From contig NZ_RBKS01000001.1 in NCBI RefSeq assembly GCF_003634555.1, positions 2,666,001 through 2,730,000 on the forward strand: a stretch of 64,000 nt of DNA, in the 5' to 3' direction. The notes below the pieces were generated by a model. That model worked only from the letters and a program-made list of their open reading frames with translations, did not search any database and was not told the DNA's origin. This document shows, in pieces, positions 44,041 through 52,805 of the stretch. A program made the position numbers and the translations under genes. The stretch is from Frondihabitans australicus. GTDB taxonomy: Bacteria; Actinomycetota; Actinomycetes; Actinomycetales; Microbacteriaceae. Position 1 is the stretch's first letter, and each line of letters starts with the position of its first letter.

Positions 44041-44742
44041 ATGATCGACTTGGCAGTCTTCGACATGGCGGGAACGACGATCGACGACGGGGGCGTCGTC
44101 TACCGGGCCCTCGAGGCGGCGGTGACCGGCGCCGGCGCGACGGTCGACCCGACCGACCTGCAGACCTGGATGGGCACCGACAAGGTGTCCGCCATCACGG
44201 CCCTCCTCCCCCTCGGCGGTGTCGACGCCACGCCTTCGCTCGTTGACGACTGCTTCGACACGTTCAAGGCGTATCTGGCGCAGGCCTACGTCGACACTCC
44301 CCCGACGCCGTTCGCCGGGGTCGAGGAGGCCATCGCGACGCTGCGGTCACGCGGCATCAAGGTCGCGCTGACCACCGGATTCGACCGCGAGGTCACGTCG
44401 GGTCTGCTGACCTCGCTCGGCTGGGGCGTCGACGCAGGAGCCCGCGTGGTGCTCGACGCGGTCGTCACCACCTCCGACGTCGTGGCCGGCCGCCCCGCGC
44501 CGTACATGATCCACCACGCCATGGAGCTCACCGGGGTCGTCTCCGTGGCCGGCGTTCTCGCGGCCGGTGACACCATCGTCGACCTGCAGGCCGCGCGCAA
44601 CGCGGGCGCGATCGCCGTCGGAGTGCTGACCGGGGCTCTGCCGGAGGCGGCTCTCGCCGAGGGGCCGCACGACTACATCCTGCCCGGCGTGGCCGTGATC
44701 CCGACCCTCTCGGAGTGCGCGCCGGCCGCTGCCGCCGTGTAG
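44041..44742 (+). CDS. Phosphonatase-like HAD hydrolase (PhnX-related)
   Basis: Predicted 233-residue HAD protein of the phosphonatase-like subgroup. Motif I is VFDMAGTTIDDGG (Asp8 nucleophile, Ala10), differing from the DWAGT of true phosphonoacetaldehyde hydrolase. The cap contains WMGTDK with Lys48 aligned to the Schiff-base lysine of PhnX by the MG..K pattern. Later motifs are LTTGFDREV, VVAGRPAPYMIHHAMEL and AAGDTIVDLQAARNAG. The family probably cleaves the carbon-phosphorus bond of a phosphonate aldehyde. It diverges from a matching importer. No strong ribosome binding site is seen before the ATG, so it may be leaderless. An aminotransferase such as PhnW is not in the window. Confidence 0.85.
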   Translation: MIDLAVFDMAGTTIDDGGVVYRALEAAVTGAGATVDPTDLQTWMGTDKVSAITALLPLGGVDATPSLVDDCFDTFKAYLAQAYVDTPPTPFAGVEEAIATLRSRGIKVALTTGFDREVTSGLLTSLGWGVDAGARVVLDAVVTTSDVVAGRPAPYMIHHAMELTGVVSVAGVLAAGDTIVDLQAARNAGAIAVGVLTGALPEAALAEGPHDYILPGVAVIPTLSECAPAAAAV

Positions 44743-44755
44743 TCGTCCTCGCCTG

Positions 44756-45109
44756 CTAACCCGTCCAGGCGGCCCGGCCGAGGTCGACGCGCCACGTGCC
44801 GGCGCGCGACCAGACCAGCGGCGTGCCCTCGACCCGGTACATCTCGAGCGCGCGCTGCTCGTGGCCGGCCGCGGGGTGACCGGAGGCGCGGACGACTCGC
44901 CACCAGGCGACCTCGCCGCCCGCGTGCGCCATCACCTTGCCGACGCCGCGCGAAGACCGCGAGCCGAGTGCCGCGGCCACGCCGCCGTACGTCATGACGC
45001 GGCCCTCGGGGATCGACTCGACGACCTCGAGGACGCGCGAGAACCAGTCGTCGGGATCGGGAGACCCGCCGTCGACCTCGGGACCGGGCCGGGCCGGGCT
45101 CTCAGGCAC
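44756..45109 (-). CDS. Alkyltransferase-like protein (MGMT family, ATL)
   Basis: Predicted 117-residue DNA-binding protein of the O6-alkylguanine-DNA alkyltransferase fold. FSRVLEVVESIPEGRVMTYG and RGVGKVMAHAGG are the helix-turn-helix part. In MGMT the active site is PCHRV; here it is AWWRVVRASG, so the alkyl-accepting Cys is absent and Trp takes its place. Such ATL proteins recognise alkylated guanine and pass it to nucleotide excision repair. Its start overlaps the end of the upstream GNAT gene by 8 bp, so they are probably cotranscribed. Confidence 0.9.
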   Translation of the reverse strand: MPESPARPGPEVDGGSPDPDDWFSRVLEVVESIPEGRVMTYGGVAAALGSRSSRGVGKVMAHAGGEVAWWRVVRASGHPAAGHEQRALEMYRVEGTPLVWSRAGTWRVDLGRAAWTG

Positions 45110-45605
45110 CGACGGGGTCGCTCGCCGACTGCTCGGCGGCGGAGGCGCCGGGAGCGAGGCTGAGGGCTGCCAGGTGCTCGCCGTAGTCGGTCTCGCCGAT
45201 CACCTCGAAGCCGATGTGGAGGAAGAACGCCTCGGGCCCGTCGTCGCCGGGCTCGTACATGACGGTCAGCCGCTCGAAGCCGCGCGATCTGGCCTCGTCG
45301 GCGAGAGCGTGGACGGCGAACCGGCCGATGCCGCGACCCTGCGCGTCGGCGGACACGTTGATGCGCCAGATGCAGCTGCGCAGTTCGTCCTTGTCGGTGT
45401 CGGGGTCGAAGCTGCCCATGATGAACCCGACGACCTCGTCGCCGTCGAGCACCACGCGCGGCCAGGCGGCGGACGGACTCATGTACGCCAGTGACATGGA
45501 GTACGAGACCGGCGCCAGGTACTGCTCTTGACCCGGCTTGAGGGTCAGCGAGTTGGCTGCGACGGCGGTCGACGCCGACAGCTCTTCGAGGCGGAGGTCG
45601 TTCAT
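45102..45605 (-). CDS. GNAT N-acetyltransferase (diamine/polyamine type)
   Basis: Predicted 167-residue acetyltransferase. Substrate-side features are KPGQEQYLAPVSYSMSLAYM and AWPRVVLDGDEVVGFIMGSF. The acetyl-CoA loop is NVSADAQGRGIGRFAVHALA, followed by ERLTVMYEPGDDGPEAFFLH and GFEVIGETDYGE. The arrangement resembles spermine/spermidine acetyltransferases of the BltD/PaiA type; the substrate is not proven. ATG at 45605 is the family start; the open frame continues upstream to 45728 without coding similarity. Confidence 0.87.
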   Translation of the reverse strand: MNDLRLEELSASTAVAANSLTLKPGQEQYLAPVSYSMSLAYMSPSAAWPRVVLDGDEVVGFIMGSFDPDTDKDELRSCIWRINVSADAQGRGIGRFAVHALADEARSRGFERLTVMYEPGDDGPEAFFLHIGFEVIGETDYGEHLAALSLAPGASAAEQSASDPVGA

Positions 45606-45748
45606 GTGGGCCAGGCTAGCCCCTGCGGCGGAGTCTGGGCAGGGGGCACAAAGACCTGTGGAGAACTCTTCGGAGACGCCGAGGAAACGGTGACGGATAG
45701 GGTTCGAGTGCATCGATCGACGATGCACGACACGTGATGGGAGGCCGC

Positions 45749-46990
45749 ATGCGCACGGGCACCAATCTGCCGGCGATCGGCGGCTACAACCAGGCGGTCG
45801 TGCTCGACGCCGTCCGCCGGTCGCCCGAGGGCCTGAGCCGCACCGAGATCGCCGAGAACACGGGGCTCAGCGCCCAGACGGTCGGGAACGTGACGCGGCG
45901 CCTGCTCGACGAGCGGCTCGTCGACGAGACCGGCACGGTGTCCGTCGGGCGCGGCAAGCCCCGCACGATCCTGCAGCTGCGCGGTCAGGGCGGCTTCGCG
46001 GTCGGCGTCCACATCGACCCCGCCGTCATCACCTACGTCGTGCTCGACCTGCGCGGGTCCGTGATCGCCCACTCGCGCACGCGGACCCCGTCCGCGCAGG
46101 AGCCGGCCGCCGTCATCCGGCTCATGGCGCACGCCATCCGCTCCCTCGTCGACGACTCCGGCGTCGACCCCGGCCTGGTCATCGGCGTCGGCATCGCCTC
46201 ACCGGGCCCCATCGACGCCGAGGCGGGCACCGTCCTCGACCCGCCCATGCTCGACGGCTGGCAGAGCGTTCCCCTGCGTGCAGCCCTCAGCGAGGCGACG
46301 GGCCTCCCCGTGCTCCTCGAGAAGGACGTCACCGCCGCCGCGGTCGCCGAGCTCTGGTTCGCCCGGGGCCCGAGCCGCTCCGACTTCGCATTCGTCTACT
46401 ACGGGACCGGCTTCGGCATCGGTCTCGTCGTCGGTCGCGAGGTGATCCGCGGAGCCACGTCGAACGCCGGCGACGCCGGTCACATCACGGTCGACCCCGA
46501 CGGCCCCGAGTGCGTCTGCGGGCGCCGGGGCTGCGTCGGCGACCTCATCACGCCGCGGTCGCTCGTGCGCGAGGCCGCGGCGGCCGGCGTCGTGTCGCCG
46601 GTACCCGGGGCGAGTGCGCACCCGCCCGACATGACAGCCGTGGGGAACGCGCTGCACGAGCTCGCGGCGAGCGCAGGAGCCGAGGACGAAGCCGCGGTCC
46701 GCATCCTGCGCTCTGCCGCCCACCGCCTCGCCCGGGCACTCGTCGTGATCGCGAACCTCCTCGACGTGGACGAGTTCGTGTTCGGCGGCCCGTTCTGGGA
46801 CGACATCGGCGACGCCCTCCTCGCCGCCCTGCCGTGGGCGGTCGAGTCGTCGCCGGCACGTGTCTCGCGGCGCTCGCTGTCGTTCGAGACATCGCGCATC
46901 GGCGAGGACGTCGCCGCCGTGGGCGCCGCCTGCCTCGTGCTCGACCACGCCTTCTCGCCGCGCCCCTCGGCGATGCTCATCTCGGTCTGA
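45749..46990 (+). CDS. ROK-family transcriptional regulator next to alpha-mannosidase
   Basis: Predicted 413-residue regulator with an N-terminal winged helix (RRSPEGLSRTEIAENTGLSA then QTVGNVTRRLLDERLVDETG) and a ROK domain (GVGIASPGPIDAEAG, LEKDVTAAAVAELW, YYGTGFGIGLVVG). The zinc motif is DAGHITVDPDGPECVCGRRG followed by CVGDL. ATG at 45749 is chosen because GGGAGG precedes it by 4 nt; a GTG at 45734 is possible. The gene is 65 bp ahead of the GH38 gene, which it very likely controls in response to mannose or a mannoside. Confidence 0.87.
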   Translation: MRTGTNLPAIGGYNQAVVLDAVRRSPEGLSRTEIAENTGLSAQTVGNVTRRLLDERLVDETGTVSVGRGKPRTILQLRGQGGFAVGVHIDPAVITYVVLDLRGSVIAHSRTRTPSAQEPAAVIRLMAHAIRSLVDDSGVDPGLVIGVGIASPGPIDAEAGTVLDPPMLDGWQSVPLRAALSEATGLPVLLEKDVTAAAVAELWFARGPSRSDFAFVYYGTGFGIGLVVGREVIRGATSNAGDAGHITVDPDGPECVCGRRGCVGDLITPRSLVREAAAAGVVSPVPGASAHPPDMTAVGNALHELAASAGAEDEAAVRILRSAAHRLARALVVIANLLDVDEFVFGGPFWDDIGDALLAALPWAVESSPARVSRRSLSFETSRIGEDVAAVGAACLVLDHAFSPRPSAMLISV

Positions 46991-47018
46991 ACGGTTCTCC
47001 ACAGCACGCCGAATTCGC

Positions 47019-47051
47019 TTGACACCGACTTACTCCATCGGATTGAGTTAA
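47019..47051 (+). promoter_or_regulatory. Promoter and operator-like repeat before GH38
   Basis: A consensus -35 TTGACA lies at 47019-47024. Around the expected -10, TTACTC (47030-47035) and GAGTTAA (47045-47051) form an imperfect inverted repeat with a 9-nt spacer. A regulator bound there would cover the promoter; the adjacent ROK protein is the natural candidate. Confidence 0.5.
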
Positions 47052-47055
47052 TGCC

Positions 47056-50000
47056 ATGCACGACACCACGCAGCACGCCGAAGTCCGCGTCGACCGCTTC
47101 GTCCGGGAGAGAATCCTCCCCGCGATCGAGCGGCGAAGCCTGCCGCTGTCGATCGAGGCGTGGGAGGTCCCCGACGAGCCGGTGCCGTTCGCCGAGGCCG
47201 TCGGGCAGGAGTTCACGCCGTTCGAGGTCGGCACGGCGTGGAGCAAGCCGTGGGGCACGACCTGGTTCCACGTCACCGGCGCGGTGCCCGCAGGCTGGGG
47301 CGGACCGGGCGTCGCGCTCGAGCTCGCCGTCGACCTCGGCTTCAGCGCCCGTCAGCCCGGCTTCCAGGCCGAGGGCCTGGTCTGGCGCCCCGACGGCTCG
47401 ATCGTCAAGGCCCTCGAGCCGCTCAACTCGTCGGTGACCCTCGACGTGTCGGCCGGCGGAACGATCGACCTCTACATCGAGGCGGCATCGAACCCCGACG
47501 TCGGCGGCAACTACTTCTACGTGCCGACCCCGATGGGCGACAAGGCGACGGCCGGCAGCGAGCCGATCTACACGCTCCGTCGCGTCGATCTCGTCGAGCG
47601 CGACCTGGTCGTGGCCGAGCTCGAGCTCGACACGTGGAGTCTCGTCGGGTTGATGCGCGAGCTCGATGCCGCCCTGCCGCGCCGGGCCGAGATCCTCGCT
47701 GCCCTGGAGCGGATGTGCGACGCGGTCGATCCCGACGACGTCGCCGGTACGGCGTCCGCCGGGCGCGACGCCCTCGCCGGCGTGCTCGCCTCGCCCGCCT
47801 ACGCGAGCGCCCACTCGATCACTGCCGTCGGGCACGCCCACATCGACTCCGCCTGGCTCTGGCCGACGCGCGAGACCGTGCGCAAGTGCGCCCGCACCTT
47901 CTCGAACGTGCTCGAGCTGATGGACCGCGACCCCGAGTTCGTCTTCGCCTGCTCCAGCGCCCAGCAGTTCGCCTGGATCAAGGAGTTCTACCCCGAGCTG
48001 TTCGAGCGCATCCGCGAGCGAGTGGCCGAGGGGCGCTTCGTTCCGGTCGGCGGCATGTGGGTCGAGAGCGACACGAACATGCCCGGTGGTGAGGCGCTCG
48101 TCCGCCAGTTCGTGCAGGGCCAGGGATTCTTCGAGCGCGAGTTCGGGTACCAGCCGCGCGAGGTGTGGCTGCCCGACTCGTTCGGCTACACGGCAGCGAT
48201 GCCCCAGATCGCGCGAGGCGTCGGGGCCGACAGCTTCCTCACTCAGAAGATCTCGTGGAACGACACCAACCGGATGCCGCACCACACCTTCCTCTGGGAG
48301 GGGATCGACGGCACGCGCATCTTCACGCACTTCCCGCCGAACGACACGTACAACTCCGACCTCTCGGGTTCCGACCTCGCCAAGTCGCAGCGCCAGTACG
48401 CCGAGAAGGGCTCGGCGAACGTGTCGATCGGCCTGTTCGGCTACGGCGACGGCGGCGGCGGGCCCACCCGCGAGATGCTCGGTGCGGCTCACCGCACGCA
48501 CGACCTCGAGGGGTCTCCTCGCGTGACGCTCGGGACTCCCAAGGCGTTCTTCGACGAGGCGAAGGCGACCCTGCCGAATCCTGCGGTCTGGTCGAACGAG
48601 ATGTACCTCGAGCTGCATCGCGGCACGTACACGACGCAGGCGAACACCAAGCTCGGCAATCGGCGCAGCGAGCACCTCCTCCGCGAAGCCGAGCTCTGGA
48701 GCGCCACCGCGGCCTCGCGGGGTCTCGTCGACTACCCCTACGACCGGCTCACGTCGATCTGGCAGACGGTGCTGCTGCAGCAGTTCCACGACATCCTGCC
48801 CGGGTCGTCGATCGCCTGGGTCTACCAGCAGGCGGAGGCGAACTACGCTGCGGTCGAGGCCGAGCTCGACGAGATCATCCGGTCGGCCCAGCAGGCCCTC
48901 GCGGGCTCGGGCGACACACCGATCGTCTTCAACGGCGCGCCGGTTCCCTCCTCGGGCGTCGGTGCTCTCGCCGCTGGGCCGGCCATCCCGACCGGGCGGG
49001 TCGCTCCCGTCGCCGAATCGTCCGGCTTCTCGCTCGACAACGGGGTCGTGACGGCCCGTTTCGATGAGGCCGGCCTCCTCGTCTCGTTCGTCGACGCGAC
49101 GACGGGCCGCGACCTCGTCGCCCCGGGCGAGGTGGCCGGGCTCCTGCAGGTGTTCCGCGACACCCCGAACCAGTGGGACGCGTGGGACATCGATCGCGAC
49201 TACCGACGCACCGTCACCGAGCTTCGGCAGCCCGACTCGGTCGAGGTCGTCGACGACGCGCTCGTCGTGCGTCACTCGTTCGGCGACTCGACGTTCACCC
49301 AGCGGTACCGACTCGACGAGGGTGCGGACGAGCTCCGGATCGAGACCCACGTCGACTGGCACGAGCACGAGAAGCTGCTCAAGCTCGCCTTCCCGCTCGA
49401 TCTGCGTTGCGACTACGCGGCCTCCGAGATCCAGTTCGGCCACCTCACCCGACCGACCTACGTGAACACGTCGTGGGATCACGCCCGGTTCGAGACCATC
49501 GCCCACCGGTGGGTGCACGTCGGCGAGCCCGGCTTCGGGGCGGCCGTCGCCAACGGATCGACCTACGGGCACGACATCTCGCGGTCGACGCGAGACGACG
49601 GCGGCACGACCACGCTGGTGCGCGAGTCACTGCTGCGCGCCCCCGAGTTCCCCGACCCGCACGCCGACCAGGGTGAGCACACGCTCCAGACCGTGCTGAG
49701 CGTCGCGCCCGACGTCCTCTCGGCCGCCGGCACCGGCTACCGGCTGAACCTCCCGGTCCGCACGGTCGCCGGAGCCCCGGGGTGCGTGGTCGAGCCCCTC
49801 GCGTCCGTCTCATCGTCGAGCGTCTTCATCGAGTCGGTGAAGCTCGCCGAAGACCGCTCCGGCGACATCGTGGTGCGGCTCTACGAGGCTCAGGGGGCTC
49901 GCGCGACGACCACCGTCGCGTTCGGCGCCGACGTGGCGTCGGTGTGGCGGACGGACCTGCTCGAGCGTGACCTCGGCGAGTCCGGCTGGCACGATGCCGA

Positions 50001-50061
50001 TCCCGTGGCGCTGACTCTGCGCCCCTTCGAGATCGTGACCCTGCGCGCCACCCTCGCCTGA
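47056..50061 (+). CDS. Alpha-mannosidase, glycoside hydrolase family 38
   Basis: Predicted 1001-residue zinc-dependent glycosidase that removes terminal alpha-mannose. The catalytic domain starts about residue 255: TAVGHAHIDSAWLWP (zinc ligands His-x-Asp) and VWLPDSFGYTAAMPQI (Asp nucleophile region). Later ligands are in QQFHDILPGSSI. Large beta-sandwich domains fill the remainder, ending in LTLRPFEIVTLRATLA. No signal peptide is visible, so it should be cytoplasmic and act on imported mannosides. The length is normal for bacterial GH38. Confidence 0.95.
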   Translation: MHDTTQHAEVRVDRFVRERILPAIERRSLPLSIEAWEVPDEPVPFAEAVGQEFTPFEVGTAWSKPWGTTWFHVTGAVPAGWGGPGVALELAVDLGFSARQPGFQAEGLVWRPDGSIVKALEPLNSSVTLDVSAGGTIDLYIEAASNPDVGGNYFYVPTPMGDKATAGSEPIYTLRRVDLVERDLVVAELELDTWSLVGLMRELDAALPRRAEILAALERMCDAVDPDDVAGTASAGRDALAGVLASPAYASAHSITAVGHAHIDSAWLWPTRETVRKCARTFSNVLELMDRDPEFVFACSSAQQFAWIKEFYPELFERIRERVAEGRFVPVGGMWVESDTNMPGGEALVRQFVQGQGFFEREFGYQPREVWLPDSFGYTAAMPQIARGVGADSFLTQKISWNDTNRMPHHTFLWEGIDGTRIFTHFPPNDTYNSDLSGSDLAKSQRQYAEKGSANVSIGLFGYGDGGGGPTREMLGAAHRTHDLEGSPRVTLGTPKAFFDEAKATLPNPAVWSNEMYLELHRGTYTTQANTKLGNRRSEHLLREAELWSATAASRGLVDYPYDRLTSIWQTVLLQQFHDILPGSSIAWVYQQAEANYAAVEAELDEIIRSAQQALAGSGDTPIVFNGAPVPSSGVGALAAGPAIPTGRVAPVAESSGFSLDNGVVTARFDEAGLLVSFVDATTGRDLVAPGEVAGLLQVFRDTPNQWDAWDIDRDYRRTVTELRQPDSVEVVDDALVVRHSFGDSTFTQRYRLDEGADELRIETHVDWHEHEKLLKLAFPLDLRCDYAASEIQFGHLTRPTYVNTSWDHARFETIAHRWVHVGEPGFGAAVANGSTYGHDISRSTRDDGGTTTLVRESLLRAPEFPDPHADQGEHTLQTVLSVAPDVLSAAGTGYRLNLPVRTVAGAPGCVVEPLASVSSSSVFIESVKLAEDRSGDIVVRLYEAQGARATTTVAFGADVASVWRTDLLERDLGESGWHDADPVALTLRPFEIVTLRATLA

Positions 50062-50098
50062 CCCCGGCGCTGCCTGCCCACCCGGCGCCGTCGTACGG

Positions 50099-50155
50099 CG
50101 GCCCGGCGGTCAGGCGGCCCGGCGGTCAGGCGGCCCGGCGGTCAGGCGGCCCGGT
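50099..50155. repeat. 16-bp tandem repeat, about 3.6 copies
   Basis: The unit CGGCCCGGCGGTCAGG occurs three times without change (50099-50146), followed by a partial fourth copy. It lies 38 bp after the GH38 stop and just before palindromic element copy 2. Confidence 0.9.
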
Positions 50156-50170
50156 GTCGCTCCCCGGGGC

Positions 50171-50230
50171 GATGCCTTACTTTTTTCCCTCCTCAACTAC
50201 GTAGTTGAGGAGGGAAAAAAGTGAAGCAAC
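50171..50230. repeat. 60-bp palindromic element, copy 2
   Basis: Positions 50179-50222 form a perfect 44-bp palindrome around CTACGTAG, with arms of the type CCCTCCTCAAC/GTTGAGGAGGG. The flanks GATGC and GCAAC extend the imperfect symmetry to 60 bp. It matches copy 1 (8279-8338) at about 51 of 60 positions. The rest of the gap 50062-50379 holds the tandem repeat and nothing else I can support. Confidence 0.85.
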
Positions 50231-50379
50231 TCTCCCGCTCCCCCCCCAAGCCGCCGTCAGGGCTCGAACACCGGTCAGCTCAGGCCCGCCGCTCCTCCAC
50301 AGGCGTGGCGTGAGGGCCTGCTGTCCACAGATCAGCTGAACGACCAAGCCAAGACCGCGCCGACGGGCACGCTGAAGGC

Positions 50380-50868
50380 ATGACCCTCACGAACGAATCG
50401 CCCAGCAAGCGCCCCATGACGGCCTTCGAGATTCTGGGCGAGCCGCTCCGCCTCTTCCTCATCGAGACGCTGTGCGTCGGCGCACAGACGTCGGGTGAAC
50501 TGGCTGAACTGGCGCACGAGCGATTCGGGGTGAGCTGGTCGGCGGTGTCGCGGCAGCTCGTGACGCTGCGGCGATCCGGCTTCGTCCGGTTCGTTCCGGA
50601 GGAGACCACCCGCTGGTACATGCTCGAAGACGACTGGCTCGACCTCGTGACAGGCGAGGTGGAATCGCTGCAACGGTGTTGGCACGACCACCGGGAACAC
50701 CGCGGCTACGGCTTTCCGGGGCTCGTGCGGGCCCACACCGACTGGCCGCCGGATGTCCGCGCCGATCACCGAGGTCGGCGCGGCCGAACGGCGAGGAATC
50801 GTGCAGCACGGGGCGCCGACCGCAGCATCTACGTGCACGACGCCGACGGCGAGGCCGGCCTCGAGTGA
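50380..50868 (+). CDS. ArsR-like winged-helix regulator
   Basis: Predicted 162-residue protein. The first 110 residues form a winged helix: FEILGEPLRLFLIETLCVGA (dimer helix), GELAELAHERFGVSWSAVSR, QLVTLRRSGFVRFVPEETTR, as in ArsR/HxlR-type repressors. No metal-binding Cys pair is present. The last 50 or so residues are arginine-rich and acidic patches with low similarity to anything and may be poorly conserved or partly out of frame. It precedes the convergent ABC exporter genes by 56 bp, but whether it regulates them is unknown. Confidence 0.75.
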   Translation: MTLTNESPSKRPMTAFEILGEPLRLFLIETLCVGAQTSGELAELAHERFGVSWSAVSRQLVTLRRSGFVRFVPEETTRWYMLEDDWLDLVTGEVESLQRCWHDHREHRGYGFPGLVRAHTDWPPDVRADHRGRRGRTARNRAARGADRSIYVHDADGEAGLE

Positions 50869-50924
50869 GACCGACCCCGCCGGCGACGCACCGGGGCAGC
50901 GCGACAGCGAGCCCCGCCGCCTCG

Positions 50925-52805
50925 CTAGACCAGCGAGTCCCTCCACGCCGCGTGCAGCTGCGCGAAGCGACCCGTGCCCGAGATGAGGTCGTCGGGCGAG
51001 CCGTCCTCCACGACACGGCCGTACTCCATCACGAGCACGCGGTCGGCGATCGCCACGGTCGAGAGGCGGTGGGCGATGATGAGCGCCGTGCGGTCGGCGA
51101 GCAGGGTCTGCAGCGCCTCCTGCACCAGACGCTCCGACGGGATGTCGAGCGAGGCCGTGGCCTCGTCGAGGATCAGCACCGCCGGGTCGGCGATGAAGGC
51201 CCGAGCGAACGACAGCAGCTGTCGCTGACCCGCCGAGACCCGCCCGCCGCGCTTGTTCACGTCGGTGTCGTAACCGTCGGGCAGCGCCATGATGAACTCG
51301 TGCGCGCCCACCGCCCTGGCCGCCCGCTCGATCTCATCGCGGGTCGCATCGGGCTTGCCCAGCGCGATGTTGTCCGCGACCGTGCCCGAGAAGAGGTACG
51401 CCTCCTGCGTGACCATGACGATCGCTCGCCGGAGGTCCTTCGGGTGCAGATCTCGAAGCGAGACCCCGTCCAGCCGGATGGTGCCGCGGGTGGGGTCGTA
51501 GAAGCGAGCGATCAGTTTCGCGAGCGTCGATTTGCCTGCTCCTGTGCTCCCGACCAGAGCGATGGTCTGACCGGCGGGAACATGCAGGTCGAACTCGGGC
51601 AGCACGACTGCGGAGGGGTTGTAGGCGAACTCGACGTCGTCGAAGTCGATGGCCCCCGAGGCGTGCCACAGGTCGACCGGGCGCGCAGGATCCGGCACAC
51701 TCGGCTGTTCCTCCAGCACCCCCGAGATCTTCTCGAGCGCGGCCGACGCCGACTGGTAGCCGTTGTAGAACATCGCCAGCTCCTCCGCGGGATCGAAGAA
51801 CCGCTTCGCGTACAGCGCGACCGCGAGGAGCGCGCCGATCTCGAGCGAGCCGTCGATCACCCGGAAGCCGCCCCAGAGCACGACCGCCGCGAGCGTGCAG
51901 TTGCCGATGAGCACGAGGCCCGGGTCGAAGGTCCCGAACAGCTGGAACACCTTCGAGTTCGCCGACCGGTAGTCCTCGACGTAGCCGCCGTACTCCTTCT
52001 CGTTGCGCTTCTCCTTGCGGAACGCCTGCACGGCGCGGATGCCTGTCATCGTCTCGACGAAGTGCACGATCACCCGCGCGCTGGTCACACGCGTGGCCCG
52101 GAAGCGCTGCTGCGAGCGAGTCTGGAACCAGCGCGTGAGGAAGAACAGCGGCACGAGCGCACAGGCGAGCACGAGCCCGCTCTTCGGGTCGAGCAGCACG
52201 AGGGCGCCCGCCGTGAAGAGCATGTAGAGCACGCCCTGCACGAGCTGGTTGATACCCGAGTCGAACAGCTCGCGGATCGAGTCGAGGTCGCTCGTCTGTC
52301 GCGAGATGATGCGGCCCGAGGTGTAGCTCTCGTGGAACTCGAGGCTCAGCCGCTGCGTGTGCAGGAAGAGCCGCTTCCGCAGGTCGAACAGCACGCTCTG
52401 ACTGACCCGGGCGAACAGCACGGTGTACTGCGCCATCAGGATCGCGCCGACGATGCCGGCCGCGAGGTACAGGGCGACGACCACCAGGGTCGGCGTCCAG
52501 TCCGCTCGCTTGAGCAGGGCGGGCAGGGCCGAGTCGATGCCGTAGGCGATCAGCGACGGGCCGGCCACCTGGGCTCCGGTGCTGATCACCACGATGACCG
52601 CGGTCACGATGATGCGGGCGCGCAGGGGCTGCAGCAGCGACCCCAGGAGCACGCGGGAGCGCTCCCGGAGCCGACGGCTCTCGGCGCGGGTGAAGTTCTC
52701 TCGTTCCTCCCCGCGCACGCCGAGCGTGGTGACCGACGCGGTCTCCAGAGGAACCCCGTCGGTCGTGGCCATGGTGGGGTCGGGGGTGGTGGTGTCGTCG
52801 CTCAC
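50925..52805 (-). CDS. ABC exporter half-transporter B (canonical Walker B, degenerate signature)
   Basis: Predicted 626-residue protein with an N-terminal six-helix exporter domain and a C-terminal ATPase. Walker A is [19 protein letters not shown], the Q-loop is [12 protein letters not shown], Walker B is [13 protein letters not shown] with catalytic Glu, and the H-loop is [10 protein letters not shown]. The signature reads [20 protein letters not shown] instead of SGGQ. Its GTG start overlaps the stop of half-transporter A by 4 bp. Together they should form a heterodimeric exporter of drugs, lipids or peptides. Confidence 0.93.
   Translation of the reverse strand: MSDDTTTPDPTMATTDGVPLETASVTTLGVRGEERENFTRAESRRLRERSRVLLGSLLQPLRARIIVTAVIVVISTGAQVAGPSLIAYGIDSALPALLKRADWTPTLVVVALYLAAGIVGAILMAQYTVLFARVSQSVLFDLRKRLFLHTQRLSLEFHESYTSGRIISRQTSDLDSIRELFDSGINQLVQGVLYMLFTAGALVLLDPKSGLVLACALVPLFFLTRWFQTRSQQRFRATRVTSARVIVHFVETMTGIRAVQAFRKEKRNEKEYGGYVEDYRSANSKVFQLFGTFDPGLVLIGNCTLAAVVLWGGFRVIDGSLEIGALLAVALYAKRFFDPAEELAMFYNGYQSASAALEKISGVLEEQPSVPDPARPVDLWHASGAIDFDDVEFAYNPSAVVLPEFDLHVPAGQTIALVGSTGAGKSTLAKLIARFYDPTRGTIRLDGVSLRDLHPKDLRRAIVMVTQEAYLFSGTVADNIALGKPDATRDEIERAARAVGAHEFIMALPDGYDTDVNKRGGRVSAGQRQLLSFARAFIADPAVLILDEATASLDIPSERLVQEALQTLLADRTALIIAHRLSTVAIADRVLVMEYGRVVEDGSPDDLISGTGRFAQLHAAWRDSLV

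Noticed and set aside
44756-45109. Annotation as an active methylated-DNA methyltransferase (Ogt/MGMT)
   Set aside because: The alkyl-accepting Cys of PCHRV is replaced by Trp, so an alkyltransferase-like protein is the better call.
46480-49572. A 1030-codon open frame on the minus strand opposite the ROK regulator and GH38 genes
   Set aside because: It is a frame shadow of high-GC coding sequence: composition is Arg/Val/Asp/Gly-rich without domains, while the plus strand encodes clear ROK and GH38 motifs.
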